Shown here in pieces: positions 7,564-15,119 of a DNA stretch of 34,405 bases. The notes under the pieces are model-generated. The model ran no database searches. It was given only the letters and a program-made list of their open reading frames with translations, and was not told the origin of the DNA. Every line of letters starts with the position of its first letter. Within the stretch, counting starts at the first letter, position 1. The stretch lies in assembly GCA_017541265.1 (NCBI GenBank), contig JAFXZK010000011.1, forward strand, positions 1 through 34,405. The letters are read 5' to 3'. The position numbers were made by a program, and so were the translations under genes. The DNA is from Bacteroidaceae bacterium (GTDB lineage: Bacteria; Bacteroidota; Bacteroidia; Bacteroidales; Bacteroidaceae).

Positions 7564-10500
7564 GCAGGGGCAACTTTGCGATTTTTCTCCCGTTATGGAT
7601 GTAGATGCCTTTTTGCAAAGGTTTATCTGGAAGTTTTCGCCCTTGCAGGTCATAGGTCTCATAAGACTCATAGGCCCCATAGGCCTTATGGTCAATTGCT
7701 GATGGTATCTCCTCTGCATCGATGCGCTGGAGGCGGAAGTGGTCCACCTTGAACCATCCGTGACTGTCGCTGGTGGAGCGTGTGCCGTCGGCCTTGAAGT
7801 TGCTGGTGCGGATGCCAAGCTTCAGGCTTTCGCCGTCCTTCAGCGTCACCATCACCGCCATCGGCTGGAGTGTCATCTTGCCTGCGCCCGAAGCGCCGTA
7901 GCCGGCAAAGGTGTTCGTCTCGCCCGATGTTTGCATGGATGCCTGGTAATCGCTCTCCTTGCCGTAGTACTGCACGTTCTTGTTGGCAAAGAGGCGGCAG
8001 TTGGCCATCTTGTCCTTCTGCACACCGAGCAGACAGGTCACGAGATAGGTGCCTGCGCCGAGCTTCGAGGCGGCGATGGTCTGTGACAGTTCGTAGGTGT
8101 TGGGCATAGGCTTGGCACTTGCCCAATAGACATTGATGCCCCACAGATGCTTGGCATCCTGGTTGACGCCCCACGAGTTGCCGTTCATCGTGCCTGTGGC
8201 TTTCCAACCTTTTGGCACGCCGCGCACCAGACCGCCTTGCGGATTGAGGGAGCCGCTTGTGCCGTACTCGAAATCGGGGTTGGTGAGAAGCTCTGTCAGG
8301 TCTTCCGTTCCGGTGCTGAAGGGGATGCTTGCCAAGGCACTGACGCAGAGGCCGGGGTCCATGAAGGAAATGCGGACGCTGACCGTCTTGTCCTCCGTGC
8401 TCGTATAGTGGACGGCGGCGGGGATGTAGCCTTGCGCCACCGTCTCATCCCAAGCCTCGGTGCGCTCCGTTTGCTTAATAGAGATGACCGATGCTGCCTT
8501 CCCTTCAACGGAGATGCCTATACGCAGGTCGTAGGCCGTGTTGAGGCGGAACGTCGGCAGGCAGCGCACCTGAATGACGTTGAGTCCCTTCTGCACGGGC
8601 AAGGTGTATTCGGCGTATGGCGCGGTGCCAGCAGATGTGTAGGCCTGCATGTCGAGCGGCCAGACGGTTGCTGTGGTGCCTTGAATGCCGAGTCCATTCA
8701 GTCTCTTGACCGTAGAGGAAGCCTGATTGTAGCATCCTCCGGCAATGATGCAGACATCAGGCTGCAGGATGCTGCTCTGCATTTCTGCCACATCGCTTTC
8801 TGTGGCGACGGCAGGCATCAAGTGCTGGCTCCAGTTGTTCGGTTTGTAGTCCATCATGCCCTGCCACTTGCCGCTGGCGATGCCAGAGTTGTACTTTGTG
8901 GTGAGCGTCTGTATCTCATTGAAGGCATTCTGTGCCTTTTGTGCATAGTCGAGTGCTTTCTCGCGCTGTCCTGCCCAAGCATAGACGAAGCTTTGGCGGG
9001 CACGGAGCAGCTTGATGTTCTGGTCGGTGCAGGCGCAGACGGGGTACTCAAGCAGCTCGTAGTAGGCATTGCGCAGCGACGAGGGGATGCGTGAGCGCAG
9101 TGCTATTACCTTATTATATAAGTCCTGATACTCCGCAATGCGTGCATCAACCTGTGCATTCGAGTGGTCGAAGTGGCAGAGTTGCACATGCTCCGGCTTG
9201 GCAGCAATGCCCAAGCGGTAGTAGGCCATCTTTATCTCGTTGATGGCGTCGGCATAGTCTTCGCCGAAGGTGCGGGCAGCCCAGTCGCGTGTGTATTTGT
9301 AAGCATGTTCCGGCGTCCAGCTGTTGATGTCCCAAGCCAGGTCCATGCAGAACTCCAGCTCCTCCTCGGCTGGCTTGATGTCGCCCACGTTGATAATCCA
9401 CTGGTCTCGAATGCCTTGCGCATAGCCTTTGCTTAATTCGTAGCTGCACAGCGAGGGCGAGATGCTGCTGAGCCAAAGGTAGGAGTCGGGCGAACCCCAA
9501 TAGGAGAGGTGATAGTAGATGGCGTTGCCGCCCGAGCGTGCCTGCTCTGCCTGGTTCGGCATCTGGCGGATGTAGCCGTGGTTGTCGTCCACCCACATCA
9601 GGGTGACATCCTCTGGCACTTGCAGTCCGGCGTTGTAGCAGTCGAGCACCTCTTTATAGGGAATGAATATCTGCGGGATGGTTGTCGGGTCGCCGATGCT
9701 GTCGGCAAGGAGCTGACGCTGGTAGGCGATAATCTCCGTCAGGGCGGCCACGCGCTCGGCTGTCGTGCTGTAGCCGTTGATGCCTGTGTCGTGAACGCCT
9801 CTCATGCCGAGCGTGTAGATGGCGTTCTTGCCTCGGCTCTCGCCCACGCGCTCTGCCCAGTAGCGCTTTATCATGTCGCTGTTCGTGCGCCATACCCAGT
9901 CTTCGTTGCCATGCCCGCCGAACTTGTCGCCCGTCTTGCCCCACTCGTATTCGTTGTCGCGAAGCATCTGTTCGCAGTGGCTGCTGCCCATGTAGATGTC
10001 GTACTTCATGATGAGCGGGATGTTTGTCTTCTCGAACCAGAAGGCACGAGAGCCGGCGTGCATGGCAGGCCAAAGCGTGTTGGCGCGCAGACGCAGCAGC
10101 AGCTCCATGATGGCACCGTAGGTCTTGGGGCCGAAGTTATTAAGGTTGGTGTCCATCTTCTTGGCTGCCCAGGGGCGAAGGCCGAAGTCTTCGTCATTGA
10201 GGAAGATGCCACGGAACTTCACCGACGGCGAACCGACAATGCGACGGCCGGGGGTGACATAGAGCTGCGTCTTCGTGGCTGGCGTCACGTCTGCCCAGTA
10301 TATCCAAGGCGAGACACCCATCATGCGGCTCAGCTCGAACATACCGTAAGCTGTGGCACGAGGCTGCGAACCAAAGATGACAAGGGCTTTCGCCACGCCT
10401 TCCATCGGATTGTCGACCGTCTGCAGACCGAATGCTTCCCACTTCCCCTCGACACCGCTCACGTCAATCTTGCCCTCGGCAATCAATTGGTCAACATGGC

Positions 10501-10801
10501 TTGATTGCCCGATAGTGCCTACGATGATGGGGTTCTTCAGGGACGTTGGCTCGGCCTTGTACTTCATAAAGGTCTTCTTCGTGACCGCCTTGAGGTCGGA
10601 GATCAGACATTCGATGACCGTCTTCACGACCTCTGCGTCCTGGTCGTCGTAGAGGATGATGGCTTTGTCGGTCGTTGTGGAGCCTGTAATGGTGAAACAG
10701 CCATCGACGGGAGTGGTTACCACCTGAAGCCCATCGGCCCAAGTAGGCAAAAAGGAAAACATCAGACAGATTACTGCCCAAAGAGTGCATTTTGCTTTCA
10801 T
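7559..10801 (-). CDS. GH115 family alpha-glucuronidase, secreted
   Basis: A protein of 1080 residues from the ATG at 10801 (MKAKCTLWAVICLMFSFLPTWA, signal peptide); a TTG three codons upstream (10810) is less likely. The body matches glycoside hydrolase family 115, which removes (4-O-methyl-)glucuronic acid from glucuronoxylan: KFRGIFLNDEDFGLRPWA, MELLLRLRANTLWPAMH, FGGHGNEDWVWR, YTLGMRGVHDTGI, VTLMWVDDNHGYIRQMP and YYHLSYWGSPDSYLW. C-terminal to the catalytic part are a beta-rich carbohydrate-binding-like section and a short tail, YDLQGRKLPDKPLQKGIYI, as seen at the ends of many secreted Prevotella enzymes. A 9-bp array in frame (7650-7690) encodes the AYGAYESYETY linker before this tail. 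No SusC/SusD pair is nearby, so it stands alone rather than in a visible polysaccharide-utilisation locus. Confidence 0.93.
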   Translation of the reverse strand: MKAKCTLWAVICLMFSFLPTWADGLQVVTTPVDGCFTITGSTTTDKAIILYDDQDAEVVKTVIECLISDLKAVTKKTFMKYKAEPTSLKNPIIVGTIGQSSHVDQLIAEGKIDVSGVEGKWEAFGLQTVDNPMEGVAKALVIFGSQPRATAYGMFELSRMMGVSPWIYWADVTPATKTQLYVTPGRRIVGSPSVKFRGIFLNDEDFGLRPWAAKKMDTNLNNFGPKTYGAIMELLLRLRANTLWPAMHAGSRAFWFEKTNIPLIMKYDIYMGSSHCEQMLRDNEYEWGKTGDKFGGHGNEDWVWRTNSDMIKRYWAERVGESRGKNAIYTLGMRGVHDTGINGYSTTAERVAALTEIIAYQRQLLADSIGDPTTIPQIFIPYKEVLDCYNAGLQVPEDVTLMWVDDNHGYIRQMPNQAEQARSGGNAIYYHLSYWGSPDSYLWLSSISPSLCSYELSKGYAQGIRDQWIINVGDIKPAEEELEFCMDLAWDINSWTPEHAYKYTRDWAARTFGEDYADAINEIKMAYYRLGIAAKPEHVQLCHFDHSNAQVDARIAEYQDLYNKVIALRSRIPSSLRNAYYELLEYPVCACTDQNIKLLRARQSFVYAWAGQREKALDYAQKAQNAFNEIQTLTTKYNSGIASGKWQGMMDYKPNNWSQHLMPAVATESDVAEMQSSILQPDVCIIAGGCYNQASSTVKRLNGLGIQGTTATVWPLDMQAYTSAGTAPYAEYTLPVQKGLNVIQVRCLPTFRLNTAYDLRIGISVEGKAASVISIKQTERTEAWDETVAQGYIPAAVHYTSTEDKTVSVRISFMDPGLCVSALASIPFSTGTEDLTELLTNPDFEYGTSGSLNPQGGLVRGVPKGWKATGTMNGNSWGVNQDAKHLWGINVYWASAKPMPNTYELSQTIAASKLGAGTYLVTCLLGVQKDKMANCRLFANKNVQYYGKESDYQASMQTSGETNTFAGYGASGAGKMTLQPMAVMVTLKDGESLKLGIRTSNFKADGTRSTSDSHGWFKVDHFRLQRIDAEEIPSAIDHKAYGAYESYETYDLQGRKLPDKPLQKGIYIHNGRKIAKLPLP
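7650..7690. repeat. 9-bp tandem array read in frame near the GH115 C-terminus
   Basis: Units CATAGGTCT, CATAAGACT, CATAGGCCC and CATAGGCCT lie inside the GH115 gene. On the coding strand they encode a Tyr/Gly/Ala-rich stretch (AYGAYESYETY) between the body and the C-terminal tail. Because the unit is 9 bp, changes in copy number would keep the frame. Confidence 0.85.
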
Positions 10802-10827
10802 ACCAAACAAAGTTTTTTAGTTTTGTG

Positions 10828-10835
10828 CAAAGATA
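10828..10835 (-). promoter_or_regulatory. -7 promoter box of the GH115 gene (TATCTTTG)
   Basis: CAAAGATA on the plus strand is TATCTTTG on the minus strand, matching TAnnTTTG, about 27 nt before the ATG at 10801. The leader would be short. Confidence 0.6.
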
Positions 10836-10946
10836 CACATTCTTACACAAAACATCATGCATGGAAGGGAAAAAAGCTTCTTAAGTGCTTATTTTTGCAC
10901 AAAGCAAGCATGAAATGGTATGATGTTTGCAGGAAAAGAACCTCCG

Positions 10947-12242
10947 TTATGGCACGAGCATCGAGCTATCGCCGTAGCTGAGGAAGCGGAAGTCGTGAGC
11001 GAGGGCGTAGTCATAGACCTTATGCCAGTCATCGCCGATGAAGGCGCTGACCAGCAGGAGCAATGTGCTCTGCGGCTGGTGGAAGTTGGTTATCATGCGA
11101 CGCACGATATGGTACTTGTAGCCAGGGGCAATGATAATCTGCGTCGAGGCGTGCAGCACCTCCTCGCCGCGTTCGTCCATATAGCGGAGTAGGGCAGTGA
11201 GGGCTTCCATTGTGGAGAGAGAGTTGTCGTACTCATACGGCATCCACTGGGGAACGTGAAGAAGCCCCCTCCCCGCTCCCCCTTTGGGGGAGTGCCACAA
11301 TGCCGCTGATTCTCCTCCCGCAGAGGCACTCCCCCAAAGGGGGAGCGGGGAGGGGGCAGCCAGCACTCCCATATAGTACAGACTTTCGAGGGTGCGGACG
11401 CTGGTGGTGCCGACGGCAATCGCCTCGCCATTGTGGGCAAGCAGCCGCTCGATGGTGCGGCGATGGACGGCGATGTGCTCGGTGTGCATGTCGTGTCCGC
11501 CGATGTCCTCGCTCTTGACGGGACGGAAGGTGCCTGCACCGACATGCAGCGTCACCTCCTCGCGCTCGATGCTCCGGGCATCGATGTCGGCAAGGACACG
11601 CTTCGTGAAGTGCAGGCCTGCCGTAGGAGCCGCCACGGAACCCTTTATCTTGGAATAGACGGTCTGGTAGGTTGTCTTGTCGCTCTCCTCTGTCTTGCGG
11701 TTGAGGTAAGGCGGGATGGGCAGCTCACCGACGGCATCGATGATTTCTGCCCAAGTGAGAGCCGCGTCCCATGTGAACCTAATCTCTTGGCTCGTGCCGT
11801 GCGTCCCGATGCGCTCCGCCGATAGTTTGAATTTTGAATTTTGAATTTTGAATTCTCTCGTAAGAAGCCCTTCCTTCCATTTCTTCGAGTTCCCCACAAG
11901 GCAGTACCATGTGCAACTGCCTTTCCTTGCAAAGTTCTCCTGATACTCCGCAGGGTCAGCAGGCTCAAGAAGGAAGATTTCAATCAAGGCCCCCTCCAAA
12001 TCTCCCCGAGGGGAGGCTTTCCTGAAATGCAGCCTCGCCTGAATGACTCGCGTATTGTTGAAAACCATCAGTGCTCCCTCGGGCAGCAGTGAAGGCAGGG
12101 AGCGGAACTGCGTCTCGCTGATGTGTCCGCTTTCATAGACTAGGAGCTTGCTGCTGTCGCGTTCGGGCAGAGGGAACTTCGCAATGCGCTCGTCGGGCAA
12201 AGCGTAGTCGTAGTCGCGTATCTGTATGTGTCGTGTGTCCAT
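10947..12242 (-). CDS. queA: S-adenosylmethionine:tRNA ribosyltransferase-isomerase QueA with in-frame repeat insertions
   Basis: QueA transfers the ribosyl part of AdoMet to 7-aminomethyl-7-deazaguanine in tRNA, making epoxyqueuosine. The family core is intact: YDYALPDERIAKFPLPERDSSKLL at the start, LMVFNNTRVIQARLHF, LPIPPYLNR, KGSVAAPTAGLHFT, TLHVGAGTFRPV, HTEHIAVHR, AVGTTSVRTLESLYY, MITNFHQPQSTLLLLVSAFIG and HDFRFLSYGDSS near the end. I chose the ATG at 12242, giving 431 residues; an upstream in-frame start (12314) would run through repeat DNA. Most QueA proteins have about 340-360 residues. The extra length comes partly from three repeats read in frame: residues about 75-87 (PRGDLEG), 129-139 (FKIQNSKFK) and 296-327 (a 94-bp palindrome). 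All lie in variable loops, so the enzyme could still work. Confidence 0.93.
   Translation of the reverse strand: MDTRHIQIRDYDYALPDERIAKFPLPERDSSKLLVYESGHISETQFRSLPSLLPEGALMVFNNTRVIQARLHFRKASPRGDLEGALIEIFLLEPADPAEYQENFARKGSCTWYCLVGNSKKWKEGLLTREFKIQNSKFKLSAERIGTHGTSQEIRFTWDAALTWAEIIDAVGELPIPPYLNRKTEESDKTTYQTVYSKIKGSVAAPTAGLHFTKRVLADIDARSIEREEVTLHVGAGTFRPVKSEDIGGHDMHTEHIAVHRRTIERLLAHNGEAIAVGTTSVRTLESLYYMGVLAAPSPLPLWGSASAGGESAALWHSPKGGAGRGLLHVPQWMPYEYDNSLSTMEALTALLRYMDERGEEVLHASTQIIIAPGYKYHIVRRMITNFHQPQSTLLLLVSAFIGDDWHKVYDYALAHDFRFLSYGDSSMLVP
11264..11357. repeat. GC-rich palindromic element, family A, inside queA
   Basis: Two 33-bp arms (11264-11296 and 11325-11357) are exact inverse complements. 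Each contains the inner palindrome CTCCCCCTTTGGGGGAG, with a 28-bp spacer. It is read through in the queA frame as a Pro/Gly/Ser-rich stretch. A near-identical element lies in queG at 28568-28670. Confidence 0.95.
11826..11853. repeat. 7-bp tandem array TTTGAAT x4, read in frame in queA
   Basis: Four perfect TTTGAAT units. Such AT-rich 7-bp arrays otherwise occur here between genes; this one is inside queA and encodes REFKIQNSKFK on the coding strand. Total length 28 nt is not a multiple of three, so its gain must have been adjusted by flanking changes. Confidence 0.9.
11984..12020. repeat. Half of GC-rich palindromic element, family C, inside queA
   Basis: A CCCCCTCCAAATCTCCCCGAG-like arm with a small CTCCCCGAGGGGAG palindrome. 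On the coding strand it encodes SPRGDLEG. It matches the right arm of the element at 22246-22321, which encodes PPRGDLEG in the wbqC-like gene. Confidence 0.8.
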
Positions 12243-12251
12243 AAGTGAGTG

Positions 12252-12259
12252 CAAAAGTA
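12252..12259 (-). promoter_or_regulatory. -7 box for queA (TACTTTTG)
   Basis: CAAAAGTA on the plus strand is TACTTTTG on the minus strand, fitting TAnnTTTG. It is only about 10 nt before the queA ATG at 12242, so the mRNA would be nearly leaderless if this is the promoter used. Confidence 0.45.
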
Positions 12260-12265
12260 CAACAA

Positions 12266-12345
12266 AATTAAGAATTAAGAAAGAAGAATTAAGAATTATT
12301 TCGTACCTTTGCACGAAGAAACTCTTAATTTTTAACTCTTAATTA
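12266..12345. repeat. 7-bp arrays facing both ways between queA and ypfJ
   Basis: AATTAAG, AATTAAG, AAAGAAG, AATTAAG and AATTATT fill exactly 35 bp (12266-12300). The ypfJ side holds the inverse type, CTTAATT, TTTAACT and CTTAATT (about 12323-12345). Read on each gene's own coding strand, both divergent genes therefore have CTTAATT-type repeats upstream. Confidence 0.85.
12304..12311 (+). promoter_or_regulatory. -7 box for ypfJ-type gene (TACCTTTG)
   Basis: TACCTTTG followed by CA matches the Bacteroidetes consensus, 47 nt before the ATG at 12358. It lies between the two 7-bp arrays. Confidence 0.65.
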
Positions 12346-12357
12346 TACTACAAACCT

Positions 12358-13227
12358 ATGAAACTGACAGGAAGAAGAGAAAGTACAAATGTGGACGACC
12401 GTCGCGGAATGTCTGCTACCAAAGCGGGCGGCGTCGGCATCGTCGGCATTATTATCGCCCTTTTGATGACATTCATGTCGAAGGGCAGCATCGACCTTAC
12501 GGACATCATCAGCAATGTTGGACAGCTGAGTAATGTGACAGAACAGGCTGAGGGCGGTCGCGAGTTCACCGAAGAAGAACAGGCGCTTGCCACGTTCTCA
12601 AAACAGATTCTCGCAGGCACGGAAGATGTCTGGACAGAGGAGTTTAAGAAACTGGGGCGTACCTACGAGCCGCCAAAGATGGTGCTCTACACGGGAAGCG
12701 TACAGACAGGCTGCGGCAACGGCTCGGCAAGCATGGGACCCTTCTATTGCTCCGCCGACCAATGCCTCTACATCGACCTCTCCTTCTTCACATCCATGAA
12801 GCAGCAGCTGGGCGCCGACGGCGACTTCGCTTATGCATACGTGATTGCCCATGAGGTGGGGCATCATGTGGAATACCTGCTTGGAACACTCGGTAAAGTG
12901 CATCAGCAGATGTCGAGGCTTAACGAGACAGAAGCCAATAAGCTGAGCGTCCGCCTGGAACTCCTTGCCGACTTCTATGCTGGTGTCTGGGCTTATCACG
13001 ACAACGAGATGTTCGGCAGCATCGAAGACGGCGACCTCGAGGAAGCTATTCGCTGCGCCCAGGTCATTGGCGACAACTACTTACAGGAGAAGGCGCGTGG
13101 CTATTCCCAGCCCGAGACCTTTACCCACGGCACCAGCAAGCAGCGCATGAAGTGGCTGAAGCTCGGCCTCCAGACCGGCGACATCCGTCGTGGCACCACC
13201 TTCCAGTGCAGCGACGCTGAACTCTAA
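12358..13227 (+). CDS. ypfJ: YpfJ-type neutral zinc metallopeptidase (PF04228)
   Basis: A 289-residue membrane-anchored protein. Residues about 24-42 (AGGVGIVGIIIALLMTFM) form one transmembrane helix after a short basic N-terminus (KLTGRRESTNVDDRRG, the usual RxSxNVDDRRG start of this family). The zinc motif HEVGHH is at residues 165-170 in AYVIAHEVGHHVEYLLG, and ELLADFYAGVWA supplies the likely third ligand region. YTGSVQTGCGNGSASMGPFYC and a closing RMKWLKLGLQTGD are also typical. The family is widespread and its substrate unknown. It is the first gene of a two-gene unit with the DUF2027 gene 14 nt downstream, transcribed from the -7 box at 12304-12311. Length is normal. Confidence 0.92.
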   Translation: MKLTGRRESTNVDDRRGMSATKAGGVGIVGIIIALLMTFMSKGSIDLTDIISNVGQLSNVTEQAEGGREFTEEEQALATFSKQILAGTEDVWTEEFKKLGRTYEPPKMVLYTGSVQTGCGNGSASMGPFYCSADQCLYIDLSFFTSMKQQLGADGDFAYAYVIAHEVGHHVEYLLGTLGKVHQQMSRLNETEANKLSVRLELLADFYAGVWAYHDNEMFGSIEDGDLEEAIRCAQVIGDNYLQEKARGYSQPETFTHGTSKQRMKWLKLGLQTGDIRRGTTFQCSDAEL

Positions 13228-13241
13228 AGACAGCAGTCACA

Positions 13242-13952
13242 ATGAAGATAGGTGACCAGGTGCGCTTCCTTTCCGAGGTGGGAGGGGGCAGAGTGAGTGG
13301 CTTCCAAGGGAAGAACATTGTCCTTGTCGAGGATGAGGACGGGTTTGAGATTCCGATGCTGATGACGGATGTAGTGGTCATAGGCAGCGAGGATTACGAC
13401 ATCGGAAAGGTGAATCCGATAGGAAGCAAGGGGCAAGAGGCTAGGAGCAATGCGAGGGATGATGCCGACCCCGAGCCGGAGGAGAAGCCGACTACGTTCA
13501 AGCCCAAGCCATTGGAACGGCGCGAAGGCGAAAGGCTCAACCTCTACCTGTCCTTCCTGCCCGATGAGGTGAAGGAAATCTCCAGCACGGGCTTCGAGTC
13601 GTACCTCGTTAATGACAGCAACTACTACATGCAGGTGTCGCTGATGAGCGCGGAGAATGCCAGTTGGCGGCTGCGCTTCTGCGGCGTCATTGAGCCGAAC
13701 AGCAAGCTCTTCGTCGAGGCTTTCGACCGCTCGCAGGTCAACGACTTGGAACGTCTTTGCGTGCAAGCCATCGCTTGGAAGCAGGACAAGCCCTTCCTGC
13801 TGAAGCCTGCCATAACAACAGAACTTCGCCTTAACTTGACGAAGTTCTATAAATTGCATGTCTTCCAACCCAATGAGTTCTTCAAGGAACCCAATTGGAC
13901 GGAAGACATTATAAGGGATGATAAGCCGGCAAGGGAAATGTTGAAAAGTTGA
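13242..13952 (+). CDS. DUF2027 protein apparently lacking its C-terminal Smr domain
   Basis: The 236 residues begin MKIGDQVRFLSEVGGGRVSGF, the Tudor/SH3-like start of Bacteroidales DUF2027 proteins, then a Pro/Glu-rich linker (about 68-90) and the conserved beta domain (LNLYLSFLP..., GFESYLVNDSNYY, LRLNLTKFYKLHVFQPNEFF). Relatives I recall continue for about 100 further residues into an Smr nuclease-like domain with a DLHI motif and HGKG. Here the protein stops after AREMLKS, and the TGA (13950-13952) overlaps the first unit of an 8-bp AT-rich array. No Smr-like sequence follows, since manC begins on the other strand at once. I infer a C-terminal truncation by repeat-associated deletion or expansion. 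Function unknown; nucleic-acid binding is possible. Confidence 0.82.
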   Translation: MKIGDQVRFLSEVGGGRVSGFQGKNIVLVEDEDGFEIPMLMTDVVVIGSEDYDIGKVNPIGSKGQEARSNARDDADPEPEEKPTTFKPKPLERREGERLNLYLSFLPDEVKEISSTGFESYLVNDSNYYMQVSLMSAENASWRLRFCGVIEPNSKLFVEAFDRSQVNDLERLCVQAIAWKQDKPFLLKPAITTELRLNLTKFYKLHVFQPNEFFKEPNWTEDIIRDDKPAREMLKS

Positions 13953-14040
13953 AAAGGTAAAAAGGTGAAAAATGAAAGAGTGATGTGTTAACCTCCTATG
14001 TTTTTTCACCTTTTTACCTTTTCACTTTTTCACCTTTTTA
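13943..14040. terminator. Convergent 8-bp arrays forming a long hairpin, possible bidirectional terminator
   Basis: The left array has GTTGAAAA, GGTAAAAA and GGTGAAAA units; the right array has TTTTCACC, TTTTTACC and TTTTCACT units. A perfect 22-bp inverted repeat pairs 13951-13972 with 14002-14023 across a loop of about 29 nt. The stop codons of both convergent genes lie in the arms: TGA at 13950-13952 and TAA (minus) at 14038-14040. AT-rich stems with T-runs could terminate in both directions, but this is inference. Confidence 0.7.
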
Positions 14041-15114
14041 TGATTTCGGGTCGCCGAACTTGGTGTCTGTGTGCATGCGGCGCATGGCTGCGACGTCGTG
14101 CCGCGGACAAATCATCAGGAACTCTCCCTCTTCTGCAATGACGTAGTCCTTTAGCCCTTTTACGACAGCTGTGTGACCTTCCGGCAAGCGGATGACGTTG
14201 CCCGAACATTCGTAGAGGAACGCTTCTGTGTTGAGCAGGACATTGCCTTCGCTGTCGCCCGGAATGTCTTTGCCGATGCTTGCCCATGTGCCGATGTCGG
14301 CCCAACCGAAGTGTCCGCGCTGCACATAGACGTGTTCACTGCGTTCGAGGATGCTGACGTCCATGTTGTAGTTGGGCAGGACATTGAAGCTTTCGGGCAC
14401 CAGTTTTGGGTCGTCACTCTCGGCTTCTGCCATCATGCGGGGTATCTCGATGCGGTATTCAGGCACGAGCATGAAGAGGTTATCGAGCATGACGCGCGTG
14501 CTGAAGCACAGCAGGCCGGTGTTCCAAAGGAAGTTGCCTTCCTGCATGAAGATGTTGGCGAACTCATCGTTGGGCTTTTCGGTGAACGACTTCACTGGGA
14601 AGATGTCGTGACAGAGCGGCTTGTCGTCGTCCGTCTGGATGTAGCCATAGCCTGTTTCAGGGCGTGAGGGTTGGATGCCCATGACAAGCAATCCATCGTT
14701 CTCGCTGACGAACTTCAGTCCGTCGAGCACATCCTGCCGGTACTCTTCCTCTTTCAGAATGATTTGGTCGGCAGGTGTGACGAAGAGTGTTGACTGCGGG
14801 TCTTGCTTGGCAATGAATACTGAACCCCATGCCACAGCAGCAAGCGTTCCACGTCGCAACGGCTCTTCCAGGATGTGCATGTCGTCCACTTCGGGCAGCT
14901 GCTCATAGACGAGCGGCAGATAAGCCACGTTTGTGCTGACGTAGATATGCTCCTTGTCGATGAACTTGGCGACGCGGTCGTAGGTCTGCTGCAGCAAGGT
15001 CCGTCCTGTGCCGAAGAGGTCGAGGAACTGCTTGGGCTTTACCGTCCGACTGATAGGCCAGAGACGGCTGCCGTTGCCTCCTGCCAGGATGAGGCAATAC
15101 TTGTTGTCTGCCAT
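14038..15114 (-). CDS. manC: Mannose-1-phosphate guanylyltransferase
   Basis: A 358-residue nucleotidyltransferase making GDP-mannose from mannose-1-phosphate and GTP, used for surface glycans and GDP-fucose. The pyrophosphorylase signature AGGNGSRLWPISR is at residues 11-23, followed by KPKQFLDLFG; FVTPADQII, PSRPETGYGYI, VKSFTEKP and NFLWNTGLLCF are the other active-site segments. The length fits the short single-domain form; there is no isomerase (cupin) domain, so it is not the bifunctional ManC/AlgA type. It ends in a repeat: the last residues DPKS are followed by a TAA within an 8-bp array. It starts 5 nt after the SGNH hydrolase stop, so it is likely co-transcribed with it. Confidence 0.93.
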   Translation of the reverse strand: MADNKYCLILAGGNGSRLWPISRTVKPKQFLDLFGTGRTLLQQTYDRVAKFIDKEHIYVSTNVAYLPLVYEQLPEVDDMHILEEPLRRGTLAAVAWGSVFIAKQDPQSTLFVTPADQIILKEEEYRQDVLDGLKFVSENDGLLVMGIQPSRPETGYGYIQTDDDKPLCHDIFPVKSFTEKPNDEFANIFMQEGNFLWNTGLLCFSTRVMLDNLFMLVPEYRIEIPRMMAEAESDDPKLVPESFNVLPNYNMDVSILERSEHVYVQRGHFGWADIGTWASIGKDIPGDSEGNVLLNTEAFLYECSGNVIRLPEGHTAVVKGLKDYVIAEEGEFLMICPRHDVAAMRRMHTDTKFGDPKS

Positions 15115-15119
15115 GAATC

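Noticed and set aside
10802-10946. Possible riboswitch or small RNA between GH115 and queA
   Set aside because: The gap has the GH115 promoter and AT-rich DNA but no conserved aptamer-like core that I can recognise.
12243-12314. Upstream start for queA giving 24 extra residues
   Set aside because: The extra residues (hydrophobic, ILNSSFLILNFVVLL) are translated from the 7-bp AATTAAG array and lie beyond the likely promoter; QueA is cytoplasmic and normally starts close to the YDYALP motif.
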